Positions 9,116 to 17,387 are shown, numbered from the stretch's first letter. The stretch: DNA of 64,000 nucleotides from Vibrio algivorus (GCF_002218005.2 NZ_AP018679.1:62001-126000), one strand, 5' to 3'. The notes: a model not told the origin generated them from the letters alone. Made by a program: numbers and translations.

Positions 9116-10111
9116 ATGACACTTGATGAAATAGCCAAACTGGCAGGCGTATCAAAAACCACCGCCAGTTATGTCATTAATGGCAAGGCAACCAAATATC
9201 GGATTAGCCAGAAGACTCAGCAAAAAGTGATGGCGATAGTTGAAGAACATCAATATCAGCCGGATCATGCGGCTTCTTCTTTACGTGCAGGGCAAAGCCG
9301 CTCATTTGGTCTTGTGATCCCTGATTTAGAAAACAGCAGTTATGCGCGCCTTGCTAAATTATTGGAATTTAACTCTCGTCAGGCGGGTTATCAAATTTTG
9401 ATTGGCAGTTCTGATGATGACCCTGAAACCGAAAAGTCAGTGGTTAATGCTTTAGTCAGCCGCCGAATCGATGCGTTATTTGTTGCAAGCTCCATTCCTA
9501 ATGCCAATGAGTTTTATAGTAGTATTCAAAAGCGTGGAATTCCTGTCATTGCACTCGACCGACCATTAGATGATGAATATTTTAGTTGCGTGATCAGTGA
9601 AGATTTTGAAGGCGCTTTGAGTTTAACCTCTTCGGTATTATTTGATGATGTTGCCTCGGTGGGATTAATTGGTGCCTTACCAGATTTGAATATATCTAGA
9701 GAGCGACAACTCGGATTTGAAGCGGCAATTCGTCAACATAATAAGCCGTTGAAGACTTATGTTGAGTATGGTGCGCTGTTTAATTCTCAAGCGGGTCGAT
9801 CTGCAATGCAAAAATGGCTAGACCAGGACACTATGCCTGACGCGATAATTACAACGTCATATACTTTGCTTGAAGGTGTGCTTGATGTGTTATTTGAATA
9901 TCCAGAATTGATGAGTAAAGTTAAAGTTGCCACTTATGGTGATAATCGTTTATTAGATTTTTTACCTATTAAAATCAATTCTTTATCTCAACGTTTTGAA
10001 ACCATTGCTGATAGCGCGTTAGAGCTTGCTCTTAATGCTTCTGCGAAACGTTATAAGCCTGGAGTAGAGTTGGTGGCGCGTCGACTAAAAGTCCGAAATA
10101 AAGTGAGTTAG
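9116..10111 (+). CDS. fruR: LacI-family fructose operon regulator Cra/FruR
   Basis: Transcription repressor/activator of sugar catabolism expected to respond to fructose 1-phosphate. The N-terminal helix-turn-helix reads MTLDEIAKLAGVSKTTASYV, very close to E. coli Cra, followed by the INGKATKYRIS hinge region and a LacI-type periplasmic-binding-like effector domain. The frame is open from a GTG at 9098. The ATG at 9116, with AAAGGGG eight bases before it, gives the canonical Cra N-terminus and is preferred (331 residues). It is divergent from fruBKA and shares three operators with it. Confidence 0.92.
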   Translation: MTLDEIAKLAGVSKTTASYVINGKATKYRISQKTQQKVMAIVEEHQYQPDHAASSLRAGQSRSFGLVIPDLENSSYARLAKLLEFNSRQAGYQILIGSSDDDPETEKSVVNALVSRRIDALFVASSIPNANEFYSSIQKRGIPVIALDRPLDDEYFSCVISEDFEGALSLTSSVLFDDVASVGLIGALPDLNISRERQLGFEAAIRQHNKPLKTYVEYGALFNSQAGRSAMQKWLDQDTMPDAIITTSYTLLEGVLDVLFEYPELMSKVKVATYGDNRLLDFLPIKINSLSQRFETIADSALELALNASAKRYKPGVELVARRLKVRNKVS

Positions 10112-10273
10112 TTAACTATGTAGACTCTCTTATCCTAGCCTGAGGTTAAGTTAAATGAATTGAGAATTAAATGACGGGATATAACGTCACTTGATCATAA
10201 AGTATGAGGGAGCGGCGGAAGCCTTATGCTATTATGCACATGAGTTTATTTTTATTTCTTTTGGAGCACCCCT

Positions 10274-11602
10274 TTGCAGTTTAAAGATCTTGGTTTAGAT
10301 AATCGTCTACTAAAAAACCTACAACACTACAATTTTGCACAAGCAACGGATATTCAGCGTCAAGCGATCCCAGTTGCGATTGCAGGTAAAGACTTATTGG
10401 CTTCATCCAAGACGGGTTCAGGTAAAACATTAGCCTTTGTTTTGCCTATGCTACATAAAGCGTTAAAAACCAAAGCCCTTTCTGCGAAAGATCCACGTGG
10501 TGTGATTTTGGCTCCGACCCGTGAACTCGCGAAACAAGTATTTGGTGAGCTTAAAGCCATGCTTGGTGGGCTTTCTTATACAGGTACTTTGATTGTTGGT
10601 GGCGAAAACTTTAACGATCAAGTGAAAGCACTACGTAAATACCCTAAATTTATTGTGGCAACACCTGGCCGTTTAGCCGATCACCTTGAACATCGCTCTT
10701 TATATTTAGAAGGTGTTGAAACACTGATTTTAGATGAAGCAGACCGCATGCTAGACCTTGGTTTTGCTCCAGAATTACGTCGTATTCATAATGCGGCTAA
10801 ACACCGTCGTCGCCAGACATTAATGTTTTCAGCAACACTTGATCACGCTGAAGTCAGCGGCCTATCGAATGAAATGCTCAGCGATCCAAAACGCATCTCA
10901 ATTGGTTTATCTGCTGAAGAACATAAAGATATCGACCAGTCATTTTATCTTTGTGATCACCTAGATCATAAAGAAGCGATTCTTGACCGACTTCTTGAAG
11001 AAGCGGAATACAAGCAAGTGATTATCTTCACTGCAACCCGTAGTGATACCGAGCGTTTGACCATTAAGCTAAATGAGAAGAAGCTTAAAGCAGTGGCGTT
11101 AAGTGGTGGGTTAAATCAGACTCAGCGTAATAGCATTATGAGCCAGTTTGAGCGAGCTGTTCATAAGATTCTTGTGACGACCGATATTGCCTCTCGTGGT
11201 CTCGATATCGCTAACGTAACGCATGTCATCAACTTTGATATGCCAAAACATACTGAAGAATACGTACACCGTGTTGGTCGTACTGGTCGTGCCGGCAATA
11301 AAGGTACTGCGATCTCACTGGTTGGCCCAAAAGATTGGGTGAGCTTTAAGAATGTCGAAACTTACTTACAGCAAGATCTTACCTTTTCTGTGCTTGACGG
11401 TTTGAAAGGTAAATTTAAAGGTATTAAGCCACGCAAACCTTTTGTGAAGAAAGGCGCGACGAGTGCGAAGAAAGTGACTAAGAAGTCCAATACCGTCAAG
11501 AAGCCAGTGAAACGCGATAAGAGCTTCTATAAGAATGTCGATGTCGGTGAACAAGTCTTCATGATTAAGAAGAAAAAGAAGCCGGTTGTTGATGACGAGT
11601 AA
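10274..11602 (+). CDS. DEAD-box ATP-dependent RNA helicase
   Basis: All helicase core motifs are visible: a Q motif near the N-terminus, SSKTGSGKT (motif I), PTRELA, TPGRLADH, DEAD (motif II), SAT, and TTDIASRGLDIANVTHV with HRVGRTGRAG in the second RecA-like domain. The tail (about 375-442) is Lys-rich and low complexity, likely RNA-binding. The start is a TTG at 10274 with GGAG just upstream; no in-frame ATG lies before the Q motif. The family acts on RNA structure in ribosome assembly, decay or cold growth. The subfamily (SrmB-, RhlE- or DbpA-like) is not assigned. Confidence 0.88.
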   Translation: MQFKDLGLDNRLLKNLQHYNFAQATDIQRQAIPVAIAGKDLLASSKTGSGKTLAFVLPMLHKALKTKALSAKDPRGVILAPTRELAKQVFGELKAMLGGLSYTGTLIVGGENFNDQVKALRKYPKFIVATPGRLADHLEHRSLYLEGVETLILDEADRMLDLGFAPELRRIHNAAKHRRRQTLMFSATLDHAEVSGLSNEMLSDPKRISIGLSAEEHKDIDQSFYLCDHLDHKEAILDRLLEEAEYKQVIIFTATRSDTERLTIKLNEKKLKAVALSGGLNQTQRNSIMSQFERAVHKILVTTDIASRGLDIANVTHVINFDMPKHTEEYVHRVGRTGRAGNKGTAISLVGPKDWVSFKNVETYLQQDLTFSVLDGLKGKFKGIKPRKPFVKKGATSAKKVTKKSNTVKKPVKRDKSFYKNVDVGEQVFMIKKKKKPVVDDE

Positions 11603-11623
11603 GGTTTTTAATTAATCAAATAA

Positions 11624-11672
11624 AAGAAGGGCTTATCTACTATTTCTAATTAAAAGTAGATAAGCCCTTCTT
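11624..11672. terminator. Strong bidirectional terminator
   Basis: An 18-bp perfect stem runs from AAGAAGGGCTTATCTACT (11624-11641) to its complement at 11655-11672. It lies between the convergent helicase (+) and DUF2057 (-) genes. Confidence 0.85.
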
Positions 11673-11710
11673 GTTTAAATGTTATCAACAGACCTTTGGT
11701 TATACCGAGA

Positions 11711-12388
11711 TTACTTCGCTTGAATAATCGACTGTAAGAAACGTTGCTTGGTTTCTTTATCAGCTTTCTCATACCAATAGTGCAGCATTTGCTCTTCAGT
11801 GGTTTTGTATTGGCTGTTAGCCGGCATTTGTGGTGCTGCTGCCGATGCTTCAACTGTGGCTGTTGTAGCCACTGCTGCGGTTGCTGGTGCGATAGCGGCG
11901 ACACCACCTGTTTTATTGTAAGCAACGGATTCTTGATCGTAGTTACGGCCAAGTTGAACACCCGGTTTTAACAACTTATCTTGCTTCACTTCAATAGTAT
12001 TGCCATTTTCATCAACTAATTTCCAATTTGGGTTACGGTCAAAGTCTCGTGCAAGATCGGCATTACGGTATTTGGGAAGGTCAAAATTTAACTCAGTATC
12101 TGATGCAGTAAATTTAGTGATAATAGCGTCAGTCGTAACGGTCGTTTGATCGTTGCCTTGTTTGAATACTGGGTTGTAGCGGAAGACGATTTGGTTTTCA
12201 CCATCCGGTAAAGTGAGCGATTTAGTGCTTGAGAACAAACCACCTTCAATCTCTGCTTCCTGTCCATTGGCGGCTAATACATCGACTTCAGAAGGGATAT
12301 TAATGACAACATTAGCGAAAGCGGAAGAACTTAAGCCGAGTAGGACACAAAGTGTGATTGGTTTTAAAAGTACACGTTTCAGGGTCAT
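11711..12388 (-). CDS. DUF2057 (YccT/CsgI-like) periplasmic protein
   Basis: Residues 1-25 form a signal peptide ending SSSAFA. The body starts NVVINIPSEVDVLAANGQ and contains SLTLPDGENQIVFRYNP, features of the DUF2057 family. An Ala-rich linker (about 165-190) leads to a short charged C-terminus (EEQMLHYWYEKADKETKQRF). The E. coli homologue YccT (CsgI) inhibits curli assembly in the periplasm; whether this applies here is unknown, since no curli genes are in view. The gene is monocistronic. Confidence 0.8.
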   Translation of the reverse strand: MTLKRVLLKPITLCVLLGLSSSAFANVVINIPSEVDVLAANGQEAEIEGGLFSSTKSLTLPDGENQIVFRYNPVFKQGNDQTTVTTDAIITKFTASDTELNFDLPKYRNADLARDFDRNPNWKLVDENGNTIEVKQDKLLKPGVQLGRNYDQESVAYNKTGGVAAIAPATAAVATTATVEASAAAPQMPANSQYKTTEEQMLHYWYEKADKETKQRFLQSIIQAK

Positions 12389-12457
12389 TATTATTTCCTT
12401 GTAGATTTAAGTGATTTCACATAAAGCGCGGTAAAATTAAATCTCCATTAACGAAAC

Positions 12458-12481
12458 AAAGGCCCCGTAATCGAGACCTTT
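12458..12481 (-). terminator. Probable terminator of tmaR
   Basis: An imperfect hairpin, AAAGGCCCCG with CGAGACCTTT, lies about 60 bp downstream of the tmaR stop. A weak GTTT tract follows on the minus strand. Confidence 0.45.
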
Positions 12482-12540
12482 TATGCTCAAGTGGTTTCAA
12501 AATGCAGAATTCACATGGGTGTATATGATTAAAGAACCAC

Positions 12541-12861
12541 TTATTTTTTTGCGCTTGTGTGCTGTAGTTTATCCGCTTCAGTCAGTTCGCGGATTTTGCG
12601 GCTGATTTCACGGCGTTGCTTAGAAATTTCAGCACCTTTGATGATGTGATCATCAACACGATCTTCATAATCTGCTTTCATATTCTTGATGATTTCAACG
12701 ATTTCTTCGTGTGTCATTCCAGCGTGAATGTAATCAAGTAGATTATCTAGCAAATCAACACGTTTACGGTTGTCACGAATTTTCTTTTCATTATCAAGAA
12801 TTTCACGTTTAAGTTTATTCTTGCGACGAGCTTGGTTTACGATTTCAAATACGTTAGCCAT
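12541..12861 (-). CDS. tmaR: DUF496 protein, PTS polar-localisation regulator TmaR (YeeX)
   Basis: Small helical, highly charged cytoplasmic protein of 106 residues. It matches E. coli YeeX along its length, with ARRKNKLKREI, EKKIRDNRKRVDLLDNLLDYI and YEDRVDDHIIKGAEISKQRR as landmarks. In E. coli TmaR binds PTS enzyme I, clusters it at the cell pole and so limits its activity. Its place 2.4 kb from fruR is suggestive of PTS control but could be chance. It is monocistronic; a 269-bp dispersed element lies upstream. Confidence 0.85.
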   Translation of the reverse strand: MANVFEIVNQARRKNKLKREILDNEKKIRDNRKRVDLLDNLLDYIHAGMTHEEIVEIIKNMKADYEDRVDDHIIKGAEISKQRREISRKIRELTEADKLQHTSAKK

Positions 12862-12946
12862 AGTTTCTTCCTAATTCATGATGATTAATTAACTTTCCAA
12901 ATTAAACCATATACCTAACAGACAAAACAGAGTTAAGATCAAAAAA

Positions 12947-13215
12947 TATATCCAAGTAACTTCAAGGTGCGAGTTTCAGCAAGAATAAAACAAGCTTTAG
13001 GCAAGGCAAATTGGACATGATCATAGTTATTCTATCTCTGTTCAATTTAACGCGGCATAAAGCTTGTTTTAACTTGCCCTTCGGGAGCTTCATTCAAACC
13101 TTTATGCCGCGTCAGATTGGTTTGAAAGGTGCCTACATTCCTTCGCCAATCTTTCTTGCCTAAAGGTTTGGATGATAGCTCTGAATTCTGCATCTTGAAG
13201 TCACTTGGATATATA
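12947..13215. repeat. 269-bp MITE-like element, copy 1 (12862-13397 gap)
   Basis: The ends are inverted copies of ATATCCAAGT(A/G)ACTTCAAG. Inside are two long self-complementary arms, one around AAGCTTTAGGCAAGG..CTTGTTTTAAC and one around CAAACCTTTATGCCGCG..CCTAAAGGTTTG. The same 269-bp unit occurs in inverse orientation at 36927-37195. There is no coding capacity, so it is a non-autonomous element. The rest of this 536-bp gap holds only AT-rich promoter-like sequence for the next gene. Confidence 0.85.
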
Positions 13216-13397
13216 AGGATAAGTTTAAAAGCTTAGTCTTACATTGTGATGAATTGAATTTATTGATACACGCTTGATGAAAAATCCATCAATTATGATG
13301 TTTTGGTATGCTAAATCTTAGTTGAGTGAAGTGCAGCCTTGATTTATTCACATACAAAACCAATATGTTGATCTAAATATAGATAATCTGATTAAGA

Positions 13398-13607
13398 ATG
13401 ACAGAGAATAATTCAACAGCAAACAATAAAGAGCCAGCCGTGACTGAATTTTCTGGCAAAAATACTGCGCAGCAGCGGTTTCAGAAAGCCTACTTAAAGT
13501 CACGTAAGATGATGCAACGAATAGATTTAGATTTAAATCGAAGTCAAATTGTTGTCGTGGTGGATAATGGCCGCCAGATCTATCGCCCTTATCGCTGGGA
13601 TCACTGA
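13398..13607 (+). CDS. Small hypothetical protein upstream of yceH
   Basis: A 69-residue polar protein with no signal peptide or membrane segment. The C-terminal half (QRFQKAYLKSRKMMQRI and IVVVVDNGRQIYRPYRWDH) looks folded and basic. I do not recognise a named family. It sits 32 bp before yceH on the same strand and is probably co-transcribed. The ATG at 13398 has only weak ribosome-binding sequence. Confidence 0.6.
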   Translation: MTENNSTANNKEPAVTEFSGKNTAQQRFQKAYLKSRKMMQRIDLDLNRSQIVVVVDNGRQIYRPYRWDH

Positions 13608-13639
13608 TTTATGGGTCACAAACTCAAGGAATAAACAAG

Positions 13640-14296
13640 ATGAATATAGAACTCACCCCAATTGAAGCCAGAATCATTGGTTGTTTAATTGAAAAAGAAG
13701 TGACGACTCCTGATTACTACCCACTAACCTTAAATAGTCTCACTACCGCTTGTAATCAAAAAAGCAACCGTGATCCTGTGATGGCGTTGAGCGAAGCGGA
13801 AGTGATGGATGCCGCACAAGCTTTAATTGACCGTCGCTTAATGACAGATGAAAGTGGTTTCAATAGTCGCGTTTCTAAATTTCGTCATCGTTTTTGTAAT
13901 ACGGAATTTGGTTCCTTGAAATTAACAGATCAAGAACGTGGCATCGTATGCTGCATGCTATTACGTGGTGCGCAAACGCCCGGAGAAATACGTACTCGAA
14001 CCAATCGTCTATGTGAATTTACCGATGTGAAACAAGTTGAAGCGTTATTGGAGAAAATGGCATCGCGCGAAGAAGGTGCTTTAGTGGTGAAATTACCACG
14101 TGAACCGGGTAAACGTGAGTCACGTTATCAGCATTTGTTCTGTGGTGAGGTTGATGTTGAATCCTATGAGGCAATCGCGCCAGTAGCGGTATCTTCTAGT
14201 CAGAACCAGTATGAAGAACGTATTAGTACTTTAGAACAACAAGTCGCTGAATTAAAAGCGCAAATTGAAGAACTGAAAGCCTTGATTGTTGATTAA
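13640..14296 (+). CDS. yceH: YceH family (DUF480) protein
   Basis: A 218-residue protein starting MNIELTPIEARIIGCLIEKE, with PDYYPLTLNSLTTACNQKSNR and LLRGAQTPGEIRTRTNRL, hallmarks of the DUF480 family, which folds as tandem winged helices. The C-terminus (about 185-218) is a heptad-rich coiled coil (STLEQQVAELKAQIEELKAL). The biochemical role is not established. AAGGAA lies upstream of the ATG. It is followed after 3 bp by the GIY-YIG gene, so the two are likely translationally linked. Confidence 0.88.
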   Translation: MNIELTPIEARIIGCLIEKEVTTPDYYPLTLNSLTTACNQKSNRDPVMALSEAEVMDAAQALIDRRLMTDESGFNSRVSKFRHRFCNTEFGSLKLTDQERGIVCCMLLRGAQTPGEIRTRTNRLCEFTDVKQVEALLEKMASREEGALVVKLPREPGKRESRYQHLFCGEVDVESYEAIAPVAVSSSQNQYEERISTLEQQVAELKAQIEELKALIVD

Positions 14297-14299
14297 GAT

Positions 14300-14572
14300 A
14301 TGCCAGCTACTTCTTCTCAATTAACAGAAAAACCTTGGTTCGTGTATTTAATTCGTACTCGAACCAAGACGCTCTATTGTGGTATTACCAATGATCTGGA
14401 ACGTCGGTTTGAGCAGCATCAAGTTGGGAAAGGTGCTAAGTATTTAAGAGGTAAAGGGCCTTTATCATTGGTCTGGTCACAACAAGTGGTAGATAAAAGC
14501 GCGGCACTTAAAGAAGAAATTCGCATTAAAAAACTGAGTAAAGCTACCAAAGAAAAGCTGATTGTTTCGTAG
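14300..14572 (+). CDS. GIY-YIG nuclease-domain protein (YhbQ/UPF0213 type)
   Basis: A stand-alone GIY-YIG domain of 90 residues. WFVYLIRTRTKTLYCGIT carries the GIY/YIG-like pair, LERRFEQHQ the catalytic Arg region and KEEIRIKKLSKATKEKLI the helical end, as in YhbQ. Such proteins are presumed DNA-acting nucleases; substrate unknown. It begins 3 bp after yceH, consistent with an operon. Confidence 0.85.
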   Translation: MPATSSQLTEKPWFVYLIRTRTKTLYCGITNDLERRFEQHQVGKGAKYLRGKGPLSLVWSQQVVDKSAALKEEIRIKKLSKATKEKLIVS

Positions 14573-14713
14573 GAATTTAAGATTATTCCTACATGCCTGA
14601 TACAGGTCAATAATCGAACAGAGGCTTCCTTGTACACTTATTCATCGTATCTGCTTAGGAGAGTAAGATTGATGTCGATAATAGGGAAGTTGTTTAATTT
14701 TATTGAGTAAGTT

Positions 14714-15304
14714 GTGTTTCGTTTTTCTTCCCGTTATACCATTATTGGTTCTGCTTTATTCATATTCATGGTATCGATTAACTTTTCATTTGCAGCAACC
14801 TATAAAGCTTTTCATGCTCAAGGCCGAGATATTATTAGCTTAAATGGTGCCATTAAATCTGGCGAATCAAAGCGATTTGAAAATTTTATCGCCACTCATG
14901 AGAATGTTCAATATATCTTACTTCAATCTCTAGGTGGCTCAGTTAATGAGGCGATTAAAATTGGTAAAATTATTAAGCAGTCGAAACTTAAAACGGCTGT
15001 AGAAACCTATTGTTACTCTGCTTGCTTTATCACTTTAATGTCTGGTGAACCACGCTATGTTTATCAAGAAGCCTATGTTGGCGTACACAGACCATATTTT
15101 GAAAAAGATAAAATAGTACAAGATACAAAACATAGCTCGACATATTGTAGCTTAGCTCATTATTTTCAATTCTTACTTGGAGATAACAAGCAGTCTCATC
15201 AGGTTGTCAGTTTAATTTACAAGACACCGTCCAAAGATATGTACCAGGTTAGCCCATCCGAATCTTTTCTAGACCTTAATTATTATTCCCATTCAGCATT
15301 ATGA
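14714..15304 (+). CDS. Secreted ClpP-like serine protease-fold protein
   Basis: An N-terminal hydrophobic signal (about 1-27, ending NFSFA) is followed by a ClpP/crotonase-fold domain. ILLQSLGGSVNEAIKIGKII resembles the ClpP SPGGSV loop, CYSACFITLMSGEPR holds the candidate nucleophile Ser, and VGVHRP the candidate His. These are the landmarks of extracytoplasmic ClpP-like proteins of unknown role. The start is a GTG at 14714 with weak ribosome binding; the next in-frame Met would remove most of the signal. The 3' end overlaps the convergent cobA by 6 bp. Confidence 0.7.
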   Translation: MFRFSSRYTIIGSALFIFMVSINFSFAATYKAFHAQGRDIISLNGAIKSGESKRFENFIATHENVQYILLQSLGGSVNEAIKIGKIIKQSKLKTAVETYCYSACFITLMSGEPRYVYQEAYVGVHRPYFEKDKIVQDTKHSSTYCSLAHYFQFLLGDNKQSHQVVSLIYKTPSKDMYQVSPSESFLDLNYYSHSAL

Positions 15305-16054
15305 TTTAAACCAATGTAGCTGATGGTGTAATGAAACCACGCTGCCGACAATGATGAGTGAAGGGCTGATGGCTTGATTCGCTAATGACTCTAACTCTTT
15401 TAGTGTGCCAGTTAAAACACGTTGTTTAGGGGTAGTGCCTCGTTCTACAATTGCACATGGAGTTTCAAGTGATAGTCCATTTGCTATTAAGTTTTGGCGA
15501 ATCACTGGTGCTTGTTTGAGTCCCATATAAAAGACTAGGGTATGATTATTCTGAGCTAAACTCGCCCATTGAATATCTTGACCTTCTTTCTTTAAATGCC
15601 CTGTAATAAACTGCACGCTTTGTGCATGATTGCGATGAGTGAGCGGGATCCCAGCATAAGCACTACAGCCTGATGCAGCAGTAATCCCCGGTACTACTTC
15701 AAATTCGACACCATTTTCGACGAGAGTTTCTAATTCTTCACCACCACGACCAAAGATAAATGGATCGCCCCCTTTCAAACGTACTACATGCTTATTTTCC
15801 AGAGCTTTGTCGACCAATATTTGGTTGATTTGATCTTGTGGAACACAATGATGATTAAGCTTTTTTCCAACAAATAGTCGTTCAGCATCTGGGGTCACTA
15901 GTGCCATGATTTCTTCAGAAACTAACCGGTCATAAACCACTACATCTGCCGATTGAATCAGACGATAAGCTTTCATTGTCAGTAGGTCAGGATCGCCCGG
16001 ACCTGCGCCAACAAGGGAAACGAATGGCTTTGATGTTGTAGATGATAAAGACAT
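15299..16054 (-). CDS. cobA: Uroporphyrinogen-III C-methyltransferase (siroheme synthesis)
   Basis: SAM-dependent enzyme converting uroporphyrinogen III to precorrin-2, on the path to the siroheme needed by NirB. Visible motifs are VSLVGAGPGDPDLLTMKAY, VVYDRLVS, RLKGGDPFIFGRGGEE and VVPGITAASGCSAYAGIPLTHR. It lacks the CysG oxidase/chelatase half, so precorrin-2 conversion must be encoded elsewhere. The frame runs open to 16168 through repeat-derived sequence. The ATG at 16054 has GAGG six bases upstream and starts at the conserved domain. Last gene of nirBDC-cobA. Confidence 0.92.
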   Translation of the reverse strand: MSLSSTTSKPFVSLVGAGPGDPDLLTMKAYRLIQSADVVVYDRLVSEEIMALVTPDAERLFVGKKLNHHCVPQDQINQILVDKALENKHVVRLKGGDPFIFGRGGEELETLVENGVEFEVVPGITAASGCSAYAGIPLTHRNHAQSVQFITGHLKKEGQDIQWASLAQNNHTLVFYMGLKQAPVIRQNLIANGLSLETPCAIVERGTTPKQRVLTGTLKELESLANQAISPSLIIVGSVVSLHHQLHWFKS

Positions 16055-16099
16055 GTAAGGCCTCGGACGTTGTATATACAGTGATGGTAGGGGGGAAAG

Positions 16100-16245
16100 T
16101 TCCTGGTTCCTAGTCCCTAGGTTTAAGGCTAAGGAGAAGTGGTTAGTTTTTCGAAAAATCCTAACCACTTTATTATTCTTAACCTGTGTATTAAGAGGAT
16201 TGCTTTTTCTAGAAACTAGGGACTAGTAGCCTAGGAACCTAGGAA
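16100..16245. repeat. Inverted heptamer-cluster element between nirC and cobA
   Basis: The left cluster (16100-16126) reads GTTCCTG GTTCCTA GTCCCTA. The right cluster (16211-16245) reads in inverse sense with TAGGGAC and two CTAGGAAC units. Between them a hairpin (16137-16170) pairs AAGTGGTTAG with CTAACCACTT around a TTTTTCGAAAAA core. There is no T-run after it, so it is not a simple terminator. It fills most of the 198-bp nirC-cobA gap. Confidence 0.7.
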
Positions 16246-16252
16246 CTGTAAC

Positions 16253-17068
16253 TTACGCTTTTACTTCCTGCAGGTTTTCGATTTCTTCTTGATCAAAAAC
16301 CGGACGTTCCGCTTTTGGTGTCGAAATCCAGTAACCCAAGCCCATGAATAATGCGCCTGATACGATGTTACCTAAAGACACCCATAATAGGTTGTGGCCA
16401 ATACCAGCCATCGTTAACGCATCACTATGGTTGCCAAAGTAGGATAGAGCAAAAATTGTCATATTAGCAATTGAGTGCTCAAAACCTGCGCCGATAAATG
16501 CTAATAAACACCACCAGATCGCAATAAATTTACTTGTACCTTCAACACGTTGGCACATCCAAATTGCTAGGCATACTAACCAGTTACATAGAATGCCTTT
16601 AAAGAAGAGTACACTTGCAGGTGCGCTTGCTTTACCTAATGCAGCTTTGTGTAAAAAGCTTGAAGCATCAGGGAGAATATTGCCACCACCAGCTAGGAAA
16701 AATAAATAAGCAACAAAAACAGAGCCGATCAAGTTACCTAACCAAGTTTGTGGCAAAATGCGAGCGTTATCTTTCCAAGAAATTTGGCCTGTTAATGCAC
16801 CAAATGCCAAAAACATCGTGTGACCAGTAAAAAGTTCTGAGCCTGCAATAATTACTAAGGTTAAAGCAATACCAAAGGTTGCGCCCATGACTAAAGGGCG
16901 AATAGCAGGATCAACAAGATTTCCGAAAGTGAAAATTAAAATAATGCCGATACCAACATAAGCGCCTGCCATTGCTGAGCTAATCCAAAAACCTAATGGG
17001 TTATTGTCGGCAAGCTTGACGATACGAGCTGCGTTGTTAGAGCACTTTTTAATGGTGTCTGTATACAT
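16253..17068 (-). CDS. nirC: Nitrite transporter, formate/nitrite (FNT) family
   Basis: Inner-membrane nitrite channel/transporter feeding the NirBD reductase. The 271 residues contain several hydrophobic segments and FNT signatures: AGAYVGIGIILIFTFG, SELFTGHTMF, CNWLVCLAIWM and GFEHSIANMTIFAL with the conserved central His. The C-terminal tail (about 250-271) is acidic and cytoplasmic. Its position between nirD and cobA supports NirC rather than the formate channel FocA. The gaps on both sides carry related heptamer clusters. Confidence 0.92.
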   Translation of the reverse strand: MYTDTIKKCSNNAARIVKLADNNPLGFWISSAMAGAYVGIGIILIFTFGNLVDPAIRPLVMGATFGIALTLVIIAGSELFTGHTMFLAFGALTGQISWKDNARILPQTWLGNLIGSVFVAYLFFLAGGGNILPDASSFLHKAALGKASAPASVLFFKGILCNWLVCLAIWMCQRVEGTSKFIAIWWCLLAFIGAGFEHSIANMTIFALSYFGNHSDALTMAGIGHNLLWVSLGNIVSGALFMGLGYWISTPKAERPVFDQEEIENLQEVKA

Positions 17069-17165
17069 AATGGTTTCCTACAAAAGTTAAAATTAAAGTT
17101 TAAATACTGATAGCGATTCGAATGTGAACGTGAATCGCTATGGGTATGGAAACTTGATTAAAGAG

Positions 17166-17195
17166 GTTTCTAGGCCCTGGTCCCTAGTTCCTAGG
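17166..17195. repeat. Degenerate heptamer cluster upstream of the CAGGAAC array
   Basis: TTTCTAGGCCCTGG followed by TCCCTAGTTCCTAGG: four degenerate heptamers in the inverse sense to the array at 17274-17385, separated from it by about 78 bp. It is the likely opposite arm of a nirD-nirC intercistronic element. Confidence 0.6.
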
Positions 17196-17273
17196 CGGTT
17201 GTCGCTGAATAGTTACCGTAATAAATAGACATTTGCGTTTGCTTTAATATGGCTGTCACGGAAAGCTATCTTC

Positions 17274-17385
17274 CAGGAACCAGGAACCAGGAACCAGGAA
17301 CCAGGAACCAGGAACCAGGAACCAGGAACCAGGAACCAGGAACCAGGAACCAGGAACCAGGAACCAGGAACCAGGAACCAGGAAC
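17274..17385. repeat. Tandem array, 16 perfect copies of a 7-bp unit (CAGGAAC)
   Basis: 112 bp made of sixteen uninterrupted, identical heptamers, ending 2 bp before the nirD stop codon. In the transcript (minus strand) the unit reads GTTCCTG. The perfect identity implies recent slippage expansion. It lies in the nirD-nirC gap, so copy number could change the spacing or structure between two co-transcribed genes. Confidence 0.97.
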
Positions 17386-17387
17386 TT

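Noticed and set aside
10129..10148. Terminator after fruR
   Set aside because: The sequence is a diverged end of the 57284-57521 element, and no stem with a T-run is formed here.
11650..11961. 103-codon minus-strand frame overlapping the DUF2057 gene
   Set aside because: It overlaps the terminator and the DUF2057 coding region in another frame and has no homology signal.
16055..16168. N-terminal extension of cobA to 16168
   Set aside because: The added residues derive from the heptamer repeat and precede the conserved domain; the ATG at 16054 has a good ribosome-binding site.
17274..17385. Possible CRISPR array
   Set aside because: The unit is only 7 bp with no spacers between copies, and no cas genes are present.
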